Positions 34,122 to 43,410 of a stretch of DNA of 64,000 bases are shown here, in pieces. How positions within the stretch are numbered: the first letter of the stretch is position 1; each line of letters opens with the position of its first letter. This DNA is from Leishmania martiniquensis. Lineage: Eukaryota > Euglenozoa > Kinetoplastea > Trypanosomatida > Trypanosomatidae. Location of the stretch: assembly GCF_017916325.1 (NCBI RefSeq), contig NC_090169.1, forward strand, positions 1,438,501 to 1,502,500, in the 5' to 3' direction. The notes under the pieces are model-generated. The model had not been told where the DNA came from, searched no databases, and was given only the letters and a program-made list of their open reading frames with translations. Both the position numbers and the translations under genes were made by a program.

Positions 34122-35495
34122 ATGGATGCCTCTTCCATTCGCTTTCTGGGGGCTGGAAAGTGCAACGTGGTGGTCGATCTGCCCATGTCGTTCGTGTCTG
34201 GCCCCTGGGCCTCCGCATCGCATCCGGCTAGCACTCCCACGCAGCGAGGTGCCCTGCGCATTCGAAATGCGCCTCTAAAGGAATGCGCAGAGTGCTACCG
34301 CGCTTTGGAGACGTACGCAGGGAGGTGGCAAGTGGTGTCGCTCTCCGCAGACCTCTACACAGCCATCGCGAACGTGGTGCCGGCGAAGTTTCACGCGCTG
34401 ATGCACGCGGCATCGGAGGCCACACTGGTGCCCAACTTCACCAGCGATCCAGCGCAGCTGATCCAACAGGACTTGGCTGCGTCCGAGGTGGGCGTGCGGG
34501 TGGCTGACTACACGGTTGAGGTGAAGCCGAAGAGCGCGTGGCAGCCACCACAAGTCGTGGGCATTGTAGTCGAGGGCGCTACTCACTGGATCGAGGAGGT
34601 CAAGCATCATCACTGCCGCTACGCCCAGATGTTGCGGTACAAAGGCGTGCGAGATGCAGCAGGGGAGGAGTCGGTGCCGGAGGCTACGACAGCACGCCGT
34701 CGTGCGAGCAGCGCCGAGGACGACATGGCCACCTATTGTCCTAACTACTTGTTTCGGCCCAACCTCTCCTCACGAGAGGGGCTCCAGCGGCTCATGAGAA
34801 ACCCTCAGAACAACCTGAAGGTGATCAGCTACCACGCATCCCGCAAGGACACTCACACGGGCGACCCGGTGACCCTGACCGTCGACGAGGTGCATGGCAT
34901 TGCAGATGCCATCGATGCCTCGGGCGTGCTCACTCCATTAGCCCACCTGCAGCTGTACGGCTGCGCCCCCTCAAGTGCGGATGCGTTGCCAGAAGAGGCT
35001 CAGTCGCGCACGGTCCCCGTACTTGATGTACATCTGCTTCATTTATGGTCCCTTGCCGAGGACAAAGAGGCGGTTCAATGGATCGTGCAGGACACAGACC
35101 CGGGGGCGCTGTGCAGCTGCACCTCGAGAATCAAGGAGGACACTTTCAAGCCACTTAGTCGGGCAAGCCCTCGATATGTTGCACCAACCTTAGACTACGC
35201 AACGTGCCTCGAGCGCTTCTACGTCTCCACCACAGCCAAAGACGTGTCACTGATGATTGCCGTCTCGTGCGGTAGGGGGGTCCCGGCGACGTCCGCGGGT
35301 GACCGAGCGGCCCTGGAGTGTATTTCTGTGTCGGCGGGCGGTGGCTGCTTTGTTCGCCGTGGCGCGGATGTCTACCGCGTAGGTGTCGTGGATCTGGACA
35401 CCAAGACACACAAGCCGTTAGAGCACTACTACATGCACGACAAGAGTATTCTCAGAGCCTTCATGCCCCGCGACCGCAACAGGAGAGATGATTGA
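34122..35495 (+). CDS. IPK1: Inositol-pentakisphosphate 2-kinase (IPK1 family)
   Basis: 457 residues, close to the usual length. IPK1 landmarks in order: FLGAGKCNVVV near residues 8-18 (corresponding to GEGxANLV), VEVKPK at 132-137 (VEIKPK in the family), CRYAQMLRYKG from 165 (CRFCMHQ), YCPNYLF from 205 (YCPLDLF), and PQNNLKVI soon after (QNNLKIF in animal enzymes). It phosphorylates the 2-OH of Ins(1,3,4,5,6)P5 with ATP to give InsP6. Trypanosomatids use InsP6 for pyrophosphate-bearing inositols and acidocalcisome/phosphate signalling; an equivalent T. brucei IP5 kinase is known. A low-complexity acidic/Arg insertion around 178-200 separates the two halves. ATG 34122 is the first ATG after the splice tract and directly precedes the ATP-binding loop. 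Confidence 0.88.
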   Translation: MDASSIRFLGAGKCNVVVDLPMSFVSGPWASASHPASTPTQRGALRIRNAPLKECAECYRALETYAGRWQVVSLSADLYTAIANVVPAKFHALMHAASEATLVPNFTSDPAQLIQQDLAASEVGVRVADYTVEVKPKSAWQPPQVVGIVVEGATHWIEEVKHHHCRYAQMLRYKGVRDAAGEESVPEATTARRRASSAEDDMATYCPNYLFRPNLSSREGLQRLMRNPQNNLKVISYHASRKDTHTGDPVTLTVDEVHGIADAIDASGVLTPLAHLQLYGCAPSSADALPEEAQSRTVPVLDVHLLHLWSLAEDKEAVQWIVQDTDPGALCSCTSRIKEDTFKPLSRASPRYVAPTLDYATCLERFYVSTTAKDVSLMIAVSCGRGVPATSAGDRAALECISVSAGGGCFVRRGADVYRVGVVDLDTKTHKPLEHYYMHDKSILRAFMPRDRNRRDD

Positions 35496-35670
35496 AGGGC
35501 TCAGAAGCCATGAGGGAGAGCGCGGAGGGGGTCGAGTCCGTCATGGGTGTGAGCTAAGGTGCGGATGAGGTGTGGGCTTTGTTTCTTTCCACTCGACACT
35601 GCTGCTGTTTTTTTTTTGCTCGTGCTTGCAAACGCTTCCGGGTATGGTGTCGCTCCATCACCTTCAGAAC

Positions 35671-35697
35671 AGCGCAACAGCGCACCGCTGTTGCGCT
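35671..35697 (+). repeat. Perfect 12-bp inverted repeat (hairpin) in the presumed 3' UTR
   Basis: AGCGCAACAGCG at 35671-35682, a 3-nt loop CAC, then CGCTGTTGCGCT at 35686-35697. The two arms are exact reverse complements. It starts 176 nt after the stop codon of the InsP5 2-kinase gene, so it would be in that mRNA's 3' UTR if the poly(A) site is further downstream. No U-run follows, so it is not a bacterial-type terminator. Confidence 0.85.
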
Positions 35698-36970
35698 CAC
35701 GCTGACCACGACCGTTGCGCGCGCTGCTGCTCTCTTTCGTCTCTTCTTTTTCTCGGGGTGCGCTCACATTAAGAGAATTGTTTGTTGCGTACGTATCGTT
35801 TCGGTTGCCGTTCTCATGAACTTCAATTGCTTCTCTCTCGGTAGCGCGGCGTGTTTGTTGCCCAGAGCTGACTCTCCCCACTGTCACCTCATCGTGCCAG
35901 AACGATGGCTTTGCCACCAAACACGCACACTTCTCAACGCATCCCCCGCACGCCGTAAGCGCGCTCCGCTCGTGCATCGCTCGCCTCTCCTTTCCGTTTG
36001 CGGGGCGGATCGCGCGGCGAGTTGGCCGTTTCCTTGACCCTCTCCACCTCTGTTCTCACCCCTCACCCTCGAGCGCAGCATTTACTCTGTGCCACTGGGC
36101 AATGCCCCTGCGCGCTGTCGCACACTCGCAAGGCTTCCCCGCCTCTGCCGTTCTCTCAGGATGCACCGGGGTATAGGGGGGCTCTCTCCTCTCGCTCCGA
36201 CACCCGAAGGGTGGGTGCGGTGGCGCGGAAACGAAACAAATCGGCCGCATTTCTCACGGAAGCAACGTACTGTTTCCGGAGCACCCAACAATCCCCGAGC
36301 CAATGCGATCGCAGAGGGCGGCGGTCCCTGTGTTTCGTCTCTGTGCGCATGCCGCTGCGCATTGTAACGTAGGGATAGGGTAGGGTCTCTCACACAGGTG
36401 ACGACGTTCGCTGATGACGGCTGACTGCTGTGGATCACAAGCAGTACATGGAAATTTTTTTTTGAGTAACGGTACTGCATCAGTCACGCGATATCACCTT
36501 AAGAGACCGATGGGAAAGCGAGCGCATGCACCTACACATGTGCCGAAAAAAAAGGAGTCGTGCACGAGGTGTTCACCCGTTTCTGTCCTCCCGGGGGGTC
36601 AGTTGCGGCGATTGACGCTTCCCCCTTCTCCATTCTGGATGTGTGCAGAAAACGGGATGCTGCATGTTGCTCTTTCACCTCATGATGAAAGAGGGGAGGA
36701 GGTCTATTTTTGCTAGCTGCCGTGGTGAGCGCATGTGGCGATGCCCCACGTTACCGCCGCCCGCCAGCACGCGTATCTCCGCTGTCCCTTGTTGTTACAA
36801 AGAGACCTCCTCAACCCCTCTCTACTCTGTCCCTTCCTCTCTCTCTCTCTCGTGCGCGCTGCTTCGCTGCCGTGTACAAGGTTGTGTGGTTCTGCCGTTG
36901 CGGCGTGTTCTACACCGGTCCACTGTGCGGTGCTAGTTGCTAGTCTTGCGGCCATCTTGAGCACCGCGTG

Positions 36971-37026
36971 CCCTCCTCCTTCTCCCTCCTCCTCCCCCCG
37001 CCGCTTCGCTCATCCTTCCCAACGAG
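36971..37026 (+). promoter_or_regulatory. Candidate trans-splice acceptor of the two-repeat protein gene
   Basis: A CT tract of about 50 nt is followed by AACGAG, with AG at 37025-37026. A second tract abuts the ATG (37229-37258) but has no AG before the start codon. Confidence 0.35.
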
Positions 37027-37258
37027 GAGAAAGCGTCGCGCAGCGATTTGCCGAGTCCTCAGCCGAGCGTCACATTTGCTGATTTTTTTTCCCGTCGTGT
37101 GTGGGTGAAGGTGCGCTGCTCTGCAATCTGCTCCTCTGACACGCTCGCGTCTCGGGGGGGGTTAGACGCTGCTCGCCCAACTGCGTGGGACGCGGGTTTG
37201 TTGTGAGGGTGGAACGCGCTCGAGCTCCTCTCTTTCTGCCCCCCTTTCACGTTCTATT

Positions 37259-37810
37259 ATGGCTGAGGGCACCGAGGCGGATGAGCTGGCGCGACCAGGC
37301 CGCGCCTATCTTACGGCGGAGCAGGAGGAACGGCTTGTAGATCGCCTCTACACAAAGTCACTGTCGCGCAAGGAGGCGATCCTGGCAGAGCTAGATGCGC
37401 GCTACTACCCTGTGGCCGCCCCGCAGACCATCTCGCAGGAGAAACTGCAGAAGAGTATTCAGCGCCAGGTAGATACCGAGGTGGAGCGGAGACAGCGGCG
37501 ACGGGAGGAGATCGATGCGATGGTGCTTGTCGAGGCGATGGGATACGCGAACAGCAAAGCTGCTGTGGCTGCCAAGACGACGCTGGAACCAGAGGAGGTG
37601 GACGCCAGTGTCCGGCGCCTCTACAATGAAACACTCTCGCGGAAGAAGGTGAACATGGAGCAGAGTGAGCGCCTCTACGCTTTTCATCCGGAGGGCATTC
37701 AGTCAGCAAAAATGTCGAAGGGGGCGCTGCAAGAGTCTGTCAATCGCATGAGCAAACCGAAAAAGACGGAATTCACGATTGCGGAGGTGAACAAGATCTA
37801 TGGTCTGTGA
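37259..37810 (+). CDS. Small two-repeat helical protein of unknown function
   Basis: 183 residues, charged and helical. Two related units are visible: residues 27-70 (VDRLYTKSLSRK, later ARYYP and LQKSIQRQ) and 118-165 (VRRLYNETLSRK, later RLYAFHP and LQESVNRM). Each unit is an RLY-x-x-(S/T)LSRK helix, a spacer with an aromatic-Pro motif, then an L-Q-x-S-x-x-R helix. The units are joined by a very basic/acidic helix (VERRQRRREEIDAM). No signal or TM is seen. RLY-type repeats of this sort occur in other trypanosomatid proteins as far as I recall, but I cannot name a function. The ATG is the first in frame after the tract; codon use is normal for the window. Confidence 0.75.
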   Translation: MAEGTEADELARPGRAYLTAEQEERLVDRLYTKSLSRKEAILAELDARYYPVAAPQTISQEKLQKSIQRQVDTEVERRQRRREEIDAMVLVEAMGYANSKAAVAAKTTLEPEEVDASVRRLYNETLSRKKVNMEQSERLYAFHPEGIQSAKMSKGALQESVNRMSKPKKTEFTIAEVNKIYGL

Positions 37811-38820
37811 GCTTTCTCTACCCTTCTCGCTGTCCCCCCTGCTCCCTTTCCCCCCCGACGCCCGTATCGCCAGCCTCTTTGCTGAAGGCAGCGCGCTGGC
37901 GAATCGCAGCACCTTGCTGCAGTGTGGGCGTGTACCGTGGAGCGAGCGCGTTCTTCGCCCTAGTTTTGACTACGACCTGCGAAGGGATGGTTGAGGAGGG
38001 GGGCAGCGGATAAACGCGGAAGGCGGAGAAGGCGCTGGTGCGCTCTTCGGACTCGCTCGCCCGCGTAGGATGTAAGTAACTTTCTGTTCTGGCGTCTGTG
38101 CATGCCGAATGCTCGGCTGCCTGGCATTCCACCCCTTTTTTTCTTCATCCAAACCTTTCCGTCGCCATCTCAATCTCATGTGCCTTCCTTGCGTGACTGA
38201 GGGGAATAGGGCTGGAGGCAGGTGGGTACACCCTCACTCCCACATCTCCCCCTCGCGTCCCTTTGCTGCGCGGTGGCGCGTTTCCTTGACCGTTGGCGTG
38301 CGTGAAGTGGTGGATCCCCCCGGAACTCTTCCATGACAGTAATTCATCATGCTCGAGGTTGTATGTGCTCTATTCAGCCCCAGCCTCTGCTGAGCAGCTG
38401 TCCTTTTCTTTCCACGAGTGTACGTTGTATACGTCTCCCCATCAGGCAGCGCTTCTCTCGGCTCTCCCCTTCAGAGGACGCACTGTGAGAAGGCGTCTCC
38501 GCTGCAGCCGCAACGCGCGTTGCCTGCGTCACGCTGCATTGGGCGCATCGCACGGATAACAAAAACCCCTCGCGGTCTGATCGTGTTGTTGTCTGTTAAG
38601 AGCTGCTTCTCCGTCCCCCCCCCACCCTTCTCCCTTCTCTCTTCGCCCTCATTCCTTGGACGTCTCATGACCAGCGTCCCATTCGAGTGCGGAGATACCC
38701 ATAACGGCTGGCGAGGCTACGCCTCTTTCCCTCGCTTGTCCTCTCTCTCTTCCTCCCTCTCTTCCGAAGCAGGCGTGTTCATGTGTGCTCGTCTGTCTGC
38801 AGCCCCTCTTTCTCTTTACC
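37811..38820. other. Spacer upstream of the DUF501 gene
   Basis: Nothing gene-like. It has mixed and T/C-rich sequence with a poly-C run near 38617-38623 and a CT tract at 38741-38765. Confidence 0.6.
38741..38772 (+). promoter_or_regulatory. Trans-splice acceptor of the DUF501 gene
   Basis: A CT tract ends in CGAAGCAG, with AGs at 38768-38769 and 38771-38772. The first ATG in the coding frame is 38821. The frame is open 36 nt further upstream from a GTG at 38785, but no ATG precedes 38821. Confidence 0.4.
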
Positions 38821-39729
38821 ATGCCAGACGAGAGAAGAGCGACAGATGGCCCCCCCGCAGCTAAGCACAACCCTTACGCTGAGGCGGCAGATCCAACGCG
38901 CTACCGTGTTGCTGATGCCACGCTTTTCACGTGCGCGGAGCACGGGGGAGCTTGCGTTTTGTGCATCACAGCCGGCAAAAATGGTCGCAACGGACGCACG
39001 GCTGCCGTTGGTGCGACGCTTTTTTGGCTGACTTGCCCGAATCTGAACGCCATCATAGCGAGGCTCGAGGGCCACCGTTGCATCCAGGAGGTGACAAAGG
39101 CGATTTCCCAGCACGCGTGTCTCTGCCACTGGCATGTGCAGTCTCACGACGAGTACACGAGTCGCGCCAAGGAACTTCTTTCACCAGCGCAGTGGTCCTT
39201 CTTCGAGGCACACTTTCTCGCTCAGGGACAACCTTTCCTGCGAAAATACGGCAATGCCGCTGTGAGCCACGCAGCGGACATGAAATGTCTGCACGCTCTG
39301 GTCGCCCAGACTCTGGCTGGTGTTGCGAACCCGGTCGGCTCCATCGCGGTCAATTTCATTCTTTTGCAGCATCAACTCGTCAGCGAAGCAGCTGAGATGA
39401 GAAAAGCGGAGCAGTCCGGTGAAGACGCGAAGCAGCTTCTTCTGCGGTCGACGTTGGACAGCACTGCTTTCTTTGCAAGCTTCATGTCAGCTTTCGTAGG
39501 GGCAGTGCAGGCGCTAAATTGCGTGGACTGGCGTGGCCTCAACGACACTCCCTTCGAAGTGCCGCTTCCTGACAGCAACCTGTGGCGCAAGGCAGCCGTT
39601 CAGTACGTGTGGCGGAGCGACTCTCAACTGGAGGGACTCTTTCCTGATTTGTGTGCGCGGGCGCTGACGGTGCTTTCGGCGCTGGAAGGCATGCCGCCCC
39701 ACCGGCGCAGGAAGCGCCGCATCAACTGA
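38821..39729 (+). CDS. DUF501 family protein of bacterial type
   Basis: 302 residues. The N-terminal 180 residues match the DUF501 family as known from actinobacteria. A Cys-rich start (C38, then GGACVLC at 42-48) is followed by the hallmark TLFWLTCPNLNAIIARLEGH at 66-85, then an HDEYTSRA segment near 109-116. The second hallmark is MKCLHALVAQTLAGVANPVG at 154-173. A helical C-terminal extension ends in a basic RRRKRRIN tail, which could be a nuclear signal. The biochemical function of DUF501 is unknown; in actinobacteria the gene usually sits near enolase, a septum protein and an exopolyphosphatase. Base composition and codon use here look like the neighbours, so any transfer is old. Confidence 0.9.
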   Translation: MPDERRATDGPPAAKHNPYAEAADPTRYRVADATLFTCAEHGGACVLCITAGKNGRNGRTAAVGATLFWLTCPNLNAIIARLEGHRCIQEVTKAISQHACLCHWHVQSHDEYTSRAKELLSPAQWSFFEAHFLAQGQPFLRKYGNAAVSHAADMKCLHALVAQTLAGVANPVGSIAVNFILLQHQLVSEAAEMRKAEQSGEDAKQLLLRSTLDSTAFFASFMSAFVGAVQALNCVDWRGLNDTPFEVPLPDSNLWRKAAVQYVWRSDSQLEGLFPDLCARALTVLSALEGMPPHRRRKRRIN

Positions 39730-40159
39730 GGCAGTGGGGGGGGACTCTCCGCGAGCGGTGGAGACCTGTCTGTGGGGGAGCCCGGTCGCATACCGCTAAG
39801 CGGCTTCGGGTGTTCCACATGATTTCTCTTTCAGGTGTGAGCTCGCGGCGCGGGAAAGTGTGCAAACGAATTCGTTCGATCGTGCTTGTGCTCCGGCAAG
39901 CGCGTCTTCTGCAGGTAGGAACACGTTAGGCTGCCTCGAGACGGAGCCGTTGCGCTCCTCCTTTCTTTCGCGCCGGGATGCTCCTCGTGTGCGTGGAGAA
40001 CAGAGTAAAGGAGACGAGTGACCGCTACCGAATGTGCGCGAAAAGGTGCCCAGAATGACTACATTGTTGTGCGCGGTTTCCTACGTTGTGCCTTGCTCGC
40101 CTCGGTGAAGCCCCCGAAGTGCGTGTACGTGCGCCGTGGGCAAAAAAGAACTCTCCAAG

Positions 40160-40640
40160 CATGCTCATAATGCCGTACATTGCACGACCACGACGAGGCT
40201 TCGCCGCCCGCCCCTCCCCGCCTCTCTCTCGCGCGCTCTCGGCCCGGTCACGCAGGCCCTCGTCTCGTCCGGTGGTGCGAGGCAGCCGCAGAGGCACGCG
40301 GCATGCGGGCACGCGCTGACTCGGCCTCATTGCCCCCCCCTACACACACACCTCGCTGGTCGCCACCTGCTCCGATCCCCTCGGGGTGGCTCAGACTCCG
40401 CACACACCAACGGGCAGCGCGAGGGCGAGGTGAGGTGCGACCGGGCCACGCCGATGCCGTGCCCATTGTATGGGTGGCGCACACATACGCACTCCCACAG
40501 GTTGCTCCGACTCAGCGGCGTGGAGCCCCTCGCATCCCACACACCCGCAGCGGTGAGCGACTCTGACGTCGCTACCTCCGTGTGTGTTTGTGTGGTCGAC
40601 CCTGCTGTCACCACCTGCTGAGGCAGCCCGGCGTGGGCAG
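40160..40640 (+). mobile_element. Candidate degenerate SIDER2-like short retroposon
   Basis: This segment of about 480 bp differs sharply from its flanks: no polypyrimidine tract, high GC, and words such as GCTCCGATCCCCTCGG and CGACTCAGCGGCGTGGAGCC that I associate with repeated Leishmania intergenic sequence. It sits downstream of the DUF501 stop, the usual 3' UTR location of SIDERs. I see no clear target-site duplication or A-rich tail, and the edges are estimates. The identification is from memory, not a search. Confidence 0.4.
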
Positions 40641-41631
40641 GGAGGTGCTGCGGCTTTCTTCCCCCCCCCCACCACAAGCGCACCGATTGTGGGTATGCTG
40701 GGTAAGTAGGGGTGGTGGTGGGCCTCTTGCGGTGCCACGCCTACGCGGTGCGTGTGTGTAATGGTACCTCGTCGCCATGAGTGTGCATGTATTGCTGACA
40801 AGCCAAAAAGACAAGGAAGAAGGCTAAATACGTAAAGGAGCCTTTCGTCGAGTTAGGCGCTAGCAGCGAGTCTCTGCGAGACACAACTAGTTGACCAGGG
40901 TGCTGCGCTTGCGCTTCACAGTGCTGCTCATAGGGCTTCTAATTGCTTGGGGAGCACTGTAGGCGCTCACCTTCTCAAGATGCCGAATGGGATCCTCGGT
41001 GAGTAGGCCACTCAAGCTTGTGACTCCATCTCAGAGAGCGCGCAGGAAGCTCTATGTTTTGGCACAGCCCCATTCTTCATCGAGAACCCGTTTATCTCCT
41101 CACACGTGCCGGTACGAAGCCTTTCAGCCTGCTTGTGCGAGGCGAGTGGGCTGCTCGTATACCCCTCATCGATGAAGATGCGGCGTCTCGCATCTTTTTT
41201 TCTTTTCGCCCTCTCATGTACCCCTTTCAGCGGCAATGGGAGGCGCCCGCGTGCCCGCCCTGCTCACATCCTGCTCTGAGGTTTTTTTTTCATAGTGTTC
41301 CTCTCGTTTCCACCAGTTTTCCTCGGTTCCGTTATGTGCATTTCATTTTCGTCGATCGGCCGCGATGAATCGAGTGGCGTGCAACTCGTCAGGCATCTCT
41401 TCATGCCATCGCCGCGTCACAAGAAGTCACTGAAAGCGATTGCCGGCGAGGGCTCTGAATACCAAGCCGTTTTGTAGGGCGAAGGGCTCGTGCACGCACC
41501 CTCGTGCCCGTCAGTTGCCGAATATGTGCGGGCGCTGGCGCACGTGCCGCCCTCAGACCTCGCGCCACTTCTCTCGATTCAAATCAGGACGCACATCTGC
41601 ATAGATGCACTCGTAGTTGTGGGATCATCGA

Positions 41632-41697
41632 CCTTCCCCCCTTCCCCTCTTCTCCCTCTTCCACCCCCCTCTCCATTGGTCATCTGCCTGTGCACAG
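41632..41697 (+). promoter_or_regulatory. Trans-splice acceptor of the Sfi1-like gene
   Basis: A CT-rich tract is followed by GTGCACAG, with AG at 41696-41697. The first in-frame ATG (41776) is 78 nt downstream. This rules out the upstream TTG (41617) as a start. Confidence 0.45.
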
Positions 41698-41775
41698 CGC
41701 AATAGGTTGCATACACCTCCCCACTTCCGTTGCAGTGACTGGAGAGGTAGATGGTGCTCCGGCTCTCTTTTCGGT

Positions 41776-42822
41776 ATGCACTTCTCTGAAGCGTCATGGA
41801 TGCGGCACAGTGAAGCATCACTTGCCGCGCAGGAACTGAACTCGTTGCCTCATACTGATGGTAACAGCAGCGCGAGGCGTTGTGAGCCACCATCAGGGCA
41901 GCACAAGCGCGCGAATGCGTTTGCGGCGGCGCATGTGCATGCATCAAGCAGCGAAACGGGTGTCGCGGGCCATGCAGGTCTTTGCACGCGCCGACGTCGT
42001 GGCGCTCTTCTGGCGGAACTTCAGTGCCTTTGCGCCAAGGCGAACGCAATTCTTGTGGAGCGATGGTTCTTACGGTGGGGCCTTTACGCGGTGCGCCGCG
42101 CTGCCTTGAAGAGCATCCAGTATCGAGCGCAGGCTGTTTTGTGGCGCCGCGTGGGATCGAGGTGCTTTTCGTGGTGGCGTCTGGTGACGGAGCGGCGCAT
42201 GTGCCGCGAGGTGCTCCACCAAGAGGCCGCTATGCGAGAACGTGTGACGTTGATGGACGGCATCTGCCGTGTAGCGTGGGATAAATGGCGGCGATGGGCG
42301 CGAGCAACCGCATGGCAACGGGCGAGGGCTAAGCGTTTGGGGCTGGTGAACCGAGAGCGCCACGTGCAGTTCCGATATTACATGTGGACGCGCTTTCCGC
42401 GCCGGTGTCGCCAGGTGCGGGCGGTGGAGCAGATTCGATTTTCCGCGGAGCGATCGCTGGCCCGCTTTACTCTGACTCGTTGGCAGCTGCACACACTCGA
42501 GAGCTACCTGACCTTTCCACTGCAGGTGCGGTCGGCGCAACAAGTGGCCGCGGTGGCATTTTGCGCGTGGCAGCGTCGGGCACGTACTAGGGCTCACCTG
42601 CGCTTGATACACCAGGAGGCGCTGCTAAATCTGGCGCAGAGCGGCTTTGCGCGGTGGAAGTGGTGGCTTCAACGGCGGATACAGGCAGCGCTGTTACGAA
42701 AAGCGAACGAGGATCGGCTTGTGCGGCGCATCTTTTCGCATTGGGTGTGGCAGCATCAGCTCCGTGCGTTGGATTACGAGCGCTACATCGCACTGCACCA
42801 TCTCCCACGCCTCTTTTCTTGA
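41776..42822 (+). CDS. Sfi1-like Trp-repeat protein (probable centrin-binding)
   Basis: 348 residues from ATG 41776; ATG 41800 is an alternative. After about 75 polar residues the protein is a run of basic helices with the Sfi1 spacing of hydrophobics and tryptophans. Examples are LVERWFLRWGLYAVRR, SRCFSWWRLVTERR, VAWDKWRRWARA, SLARFTLTRWQLH, AVAFCAWQRRAR, FARWKWWLQRRI and IFSHWVWQHQLR. I count about eight units of 25-40 residues. In other eukaryotes Sfi1 repeats form a long helix that binds one centrin per unit at centrosomes, spindle poles or basal bodies. In Leishmania the basal body or bilobe would be the likely site. It is much shorter than yeast Sfi1. Assignment rests on repeat pattern, not on overall identity. 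Confidence 0.75.
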   Translation: MHFSEASWMRHSEASLAAQELNSLPHTDGNSSARRCEPPSGQHKRANAFAAAHVHASSSETGVAGHAGLCTRRRRGALLAELQCLCAKANAILVERWFLRWGLYAVRRAALKSIQYRAQAVLWRRVGSRCFSWWRLVTERRMCREVLHQEAAMRERVTLMDGICRVAWDKWRRWARATAWQRARAKRLGLVNRERHVQFRYYMWTRFPRRCRQVRAVEQIRFSAERSLARFTLTRWQLHTLESYLTFPLQVRSAQQVAAVAFCAWQRRARTRAHLRLIHQEALLNLAQSGFARWKWWLQRRIQAALLRKANEDRLVRRIFSHWVWQHQLRALDYERYIALHHLPRLFS

Positions 42823-43399
42823 CATCCGCCACTCTTTCATAGCGCCTGTGGTGGGGAAGCGTGATGAGAAGTGCAGAGGGCTGCCCATCGACGACGGGCC
42901 GTGTCGGCGTGCAGACAAGGCACGAGGGCCCGTACGTATCAACGCAACAACTCACACATATGACTTCGTTTTTCGCTACAAGGGTAATGCGGCCGCAAGA
43001 CGGACGCTTGGGGAGAAAGCATGAACCTTGCAACCGTGTAGAGCGTGATGAGTGGTGACAGGAGTGTCCCCCTCCCCACCAACGCCCCTACATATCGCTC
43101 CCTACCGGAAGAGGTGTCGACAAGCACGGCAGACGTCACCTTCTCTGAACTGTCGTCGCAGTGCCAATACCACAAGTTGACTGCAAAGGCGCTGTCTTTG
43201 TGTGCGTCACATCCTGACCAGCCTTTTTTTCCCCTCTACCCTGTGGCTCTGGGTGTGCTATGTCCGGCTGCCTCACCACCCAAGGCGAAATCTCCATCTC
43301 ACCCCCCTTCCTTCCCCTCCCACCGCCCGTACGGGCCTTTCCACGGTACGCCCGCAGCTTTCTCTCTCCCTCTCCCTCTCTCCCCCTTCTCTCTCTTTC
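42823..43399. other. Spacer upstream of the serine palmitoyltransferase gene
   Basis: Mixed sequence to about 43220, then strongly pyrimidine-rich to the start codon region. Nothing gene-like. Confidence 0.6.
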
Positions 43400-43410
43400 A
43401 TGCGCTCAAA
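43359..43410 (+). promoter_or_regulatory. Polypyrimidine tract that decides the LCB1 start codon
   Basis: A CT tract runs from about 43361 to 43398 and touches ATG 43400. The first AG after it is at 43409-43410, inside the longest reading frame. If that AG is the acceptor, translation must start at ATG 43430. If the AG at about 43358-43359 upstream of the tract is used, ATG 43400 is available. Confidence 0.4.

Larger units (their letters stand above)
35496..37258. other. Spacer after the InsP5 2-kinase gene, containing a strong hairpin
   Basis: No supported gene. A perfect 12-bp hairpin lies at 35671-35697. The remainder is T/C-rich with mixed segments, and a long CT tract (36971-37018) precedes the next gene. 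Confidence 0.6.
39730..41775. other. 2.0 kb spacer with a GC-rich island resembling a SIDER-type retroposon
   Basis: No supported gene. About 40160-40640 is GC-rich, mixed-order DNA with short overlapping open frames on both strands. From memory it resembles the degenerate SIDER2 retroposons dispersed in Leishmania 3' UTRs. The rest is mixed, then pyrimidine-rich before the Sfi1-like gene. Confidence 0.5.
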
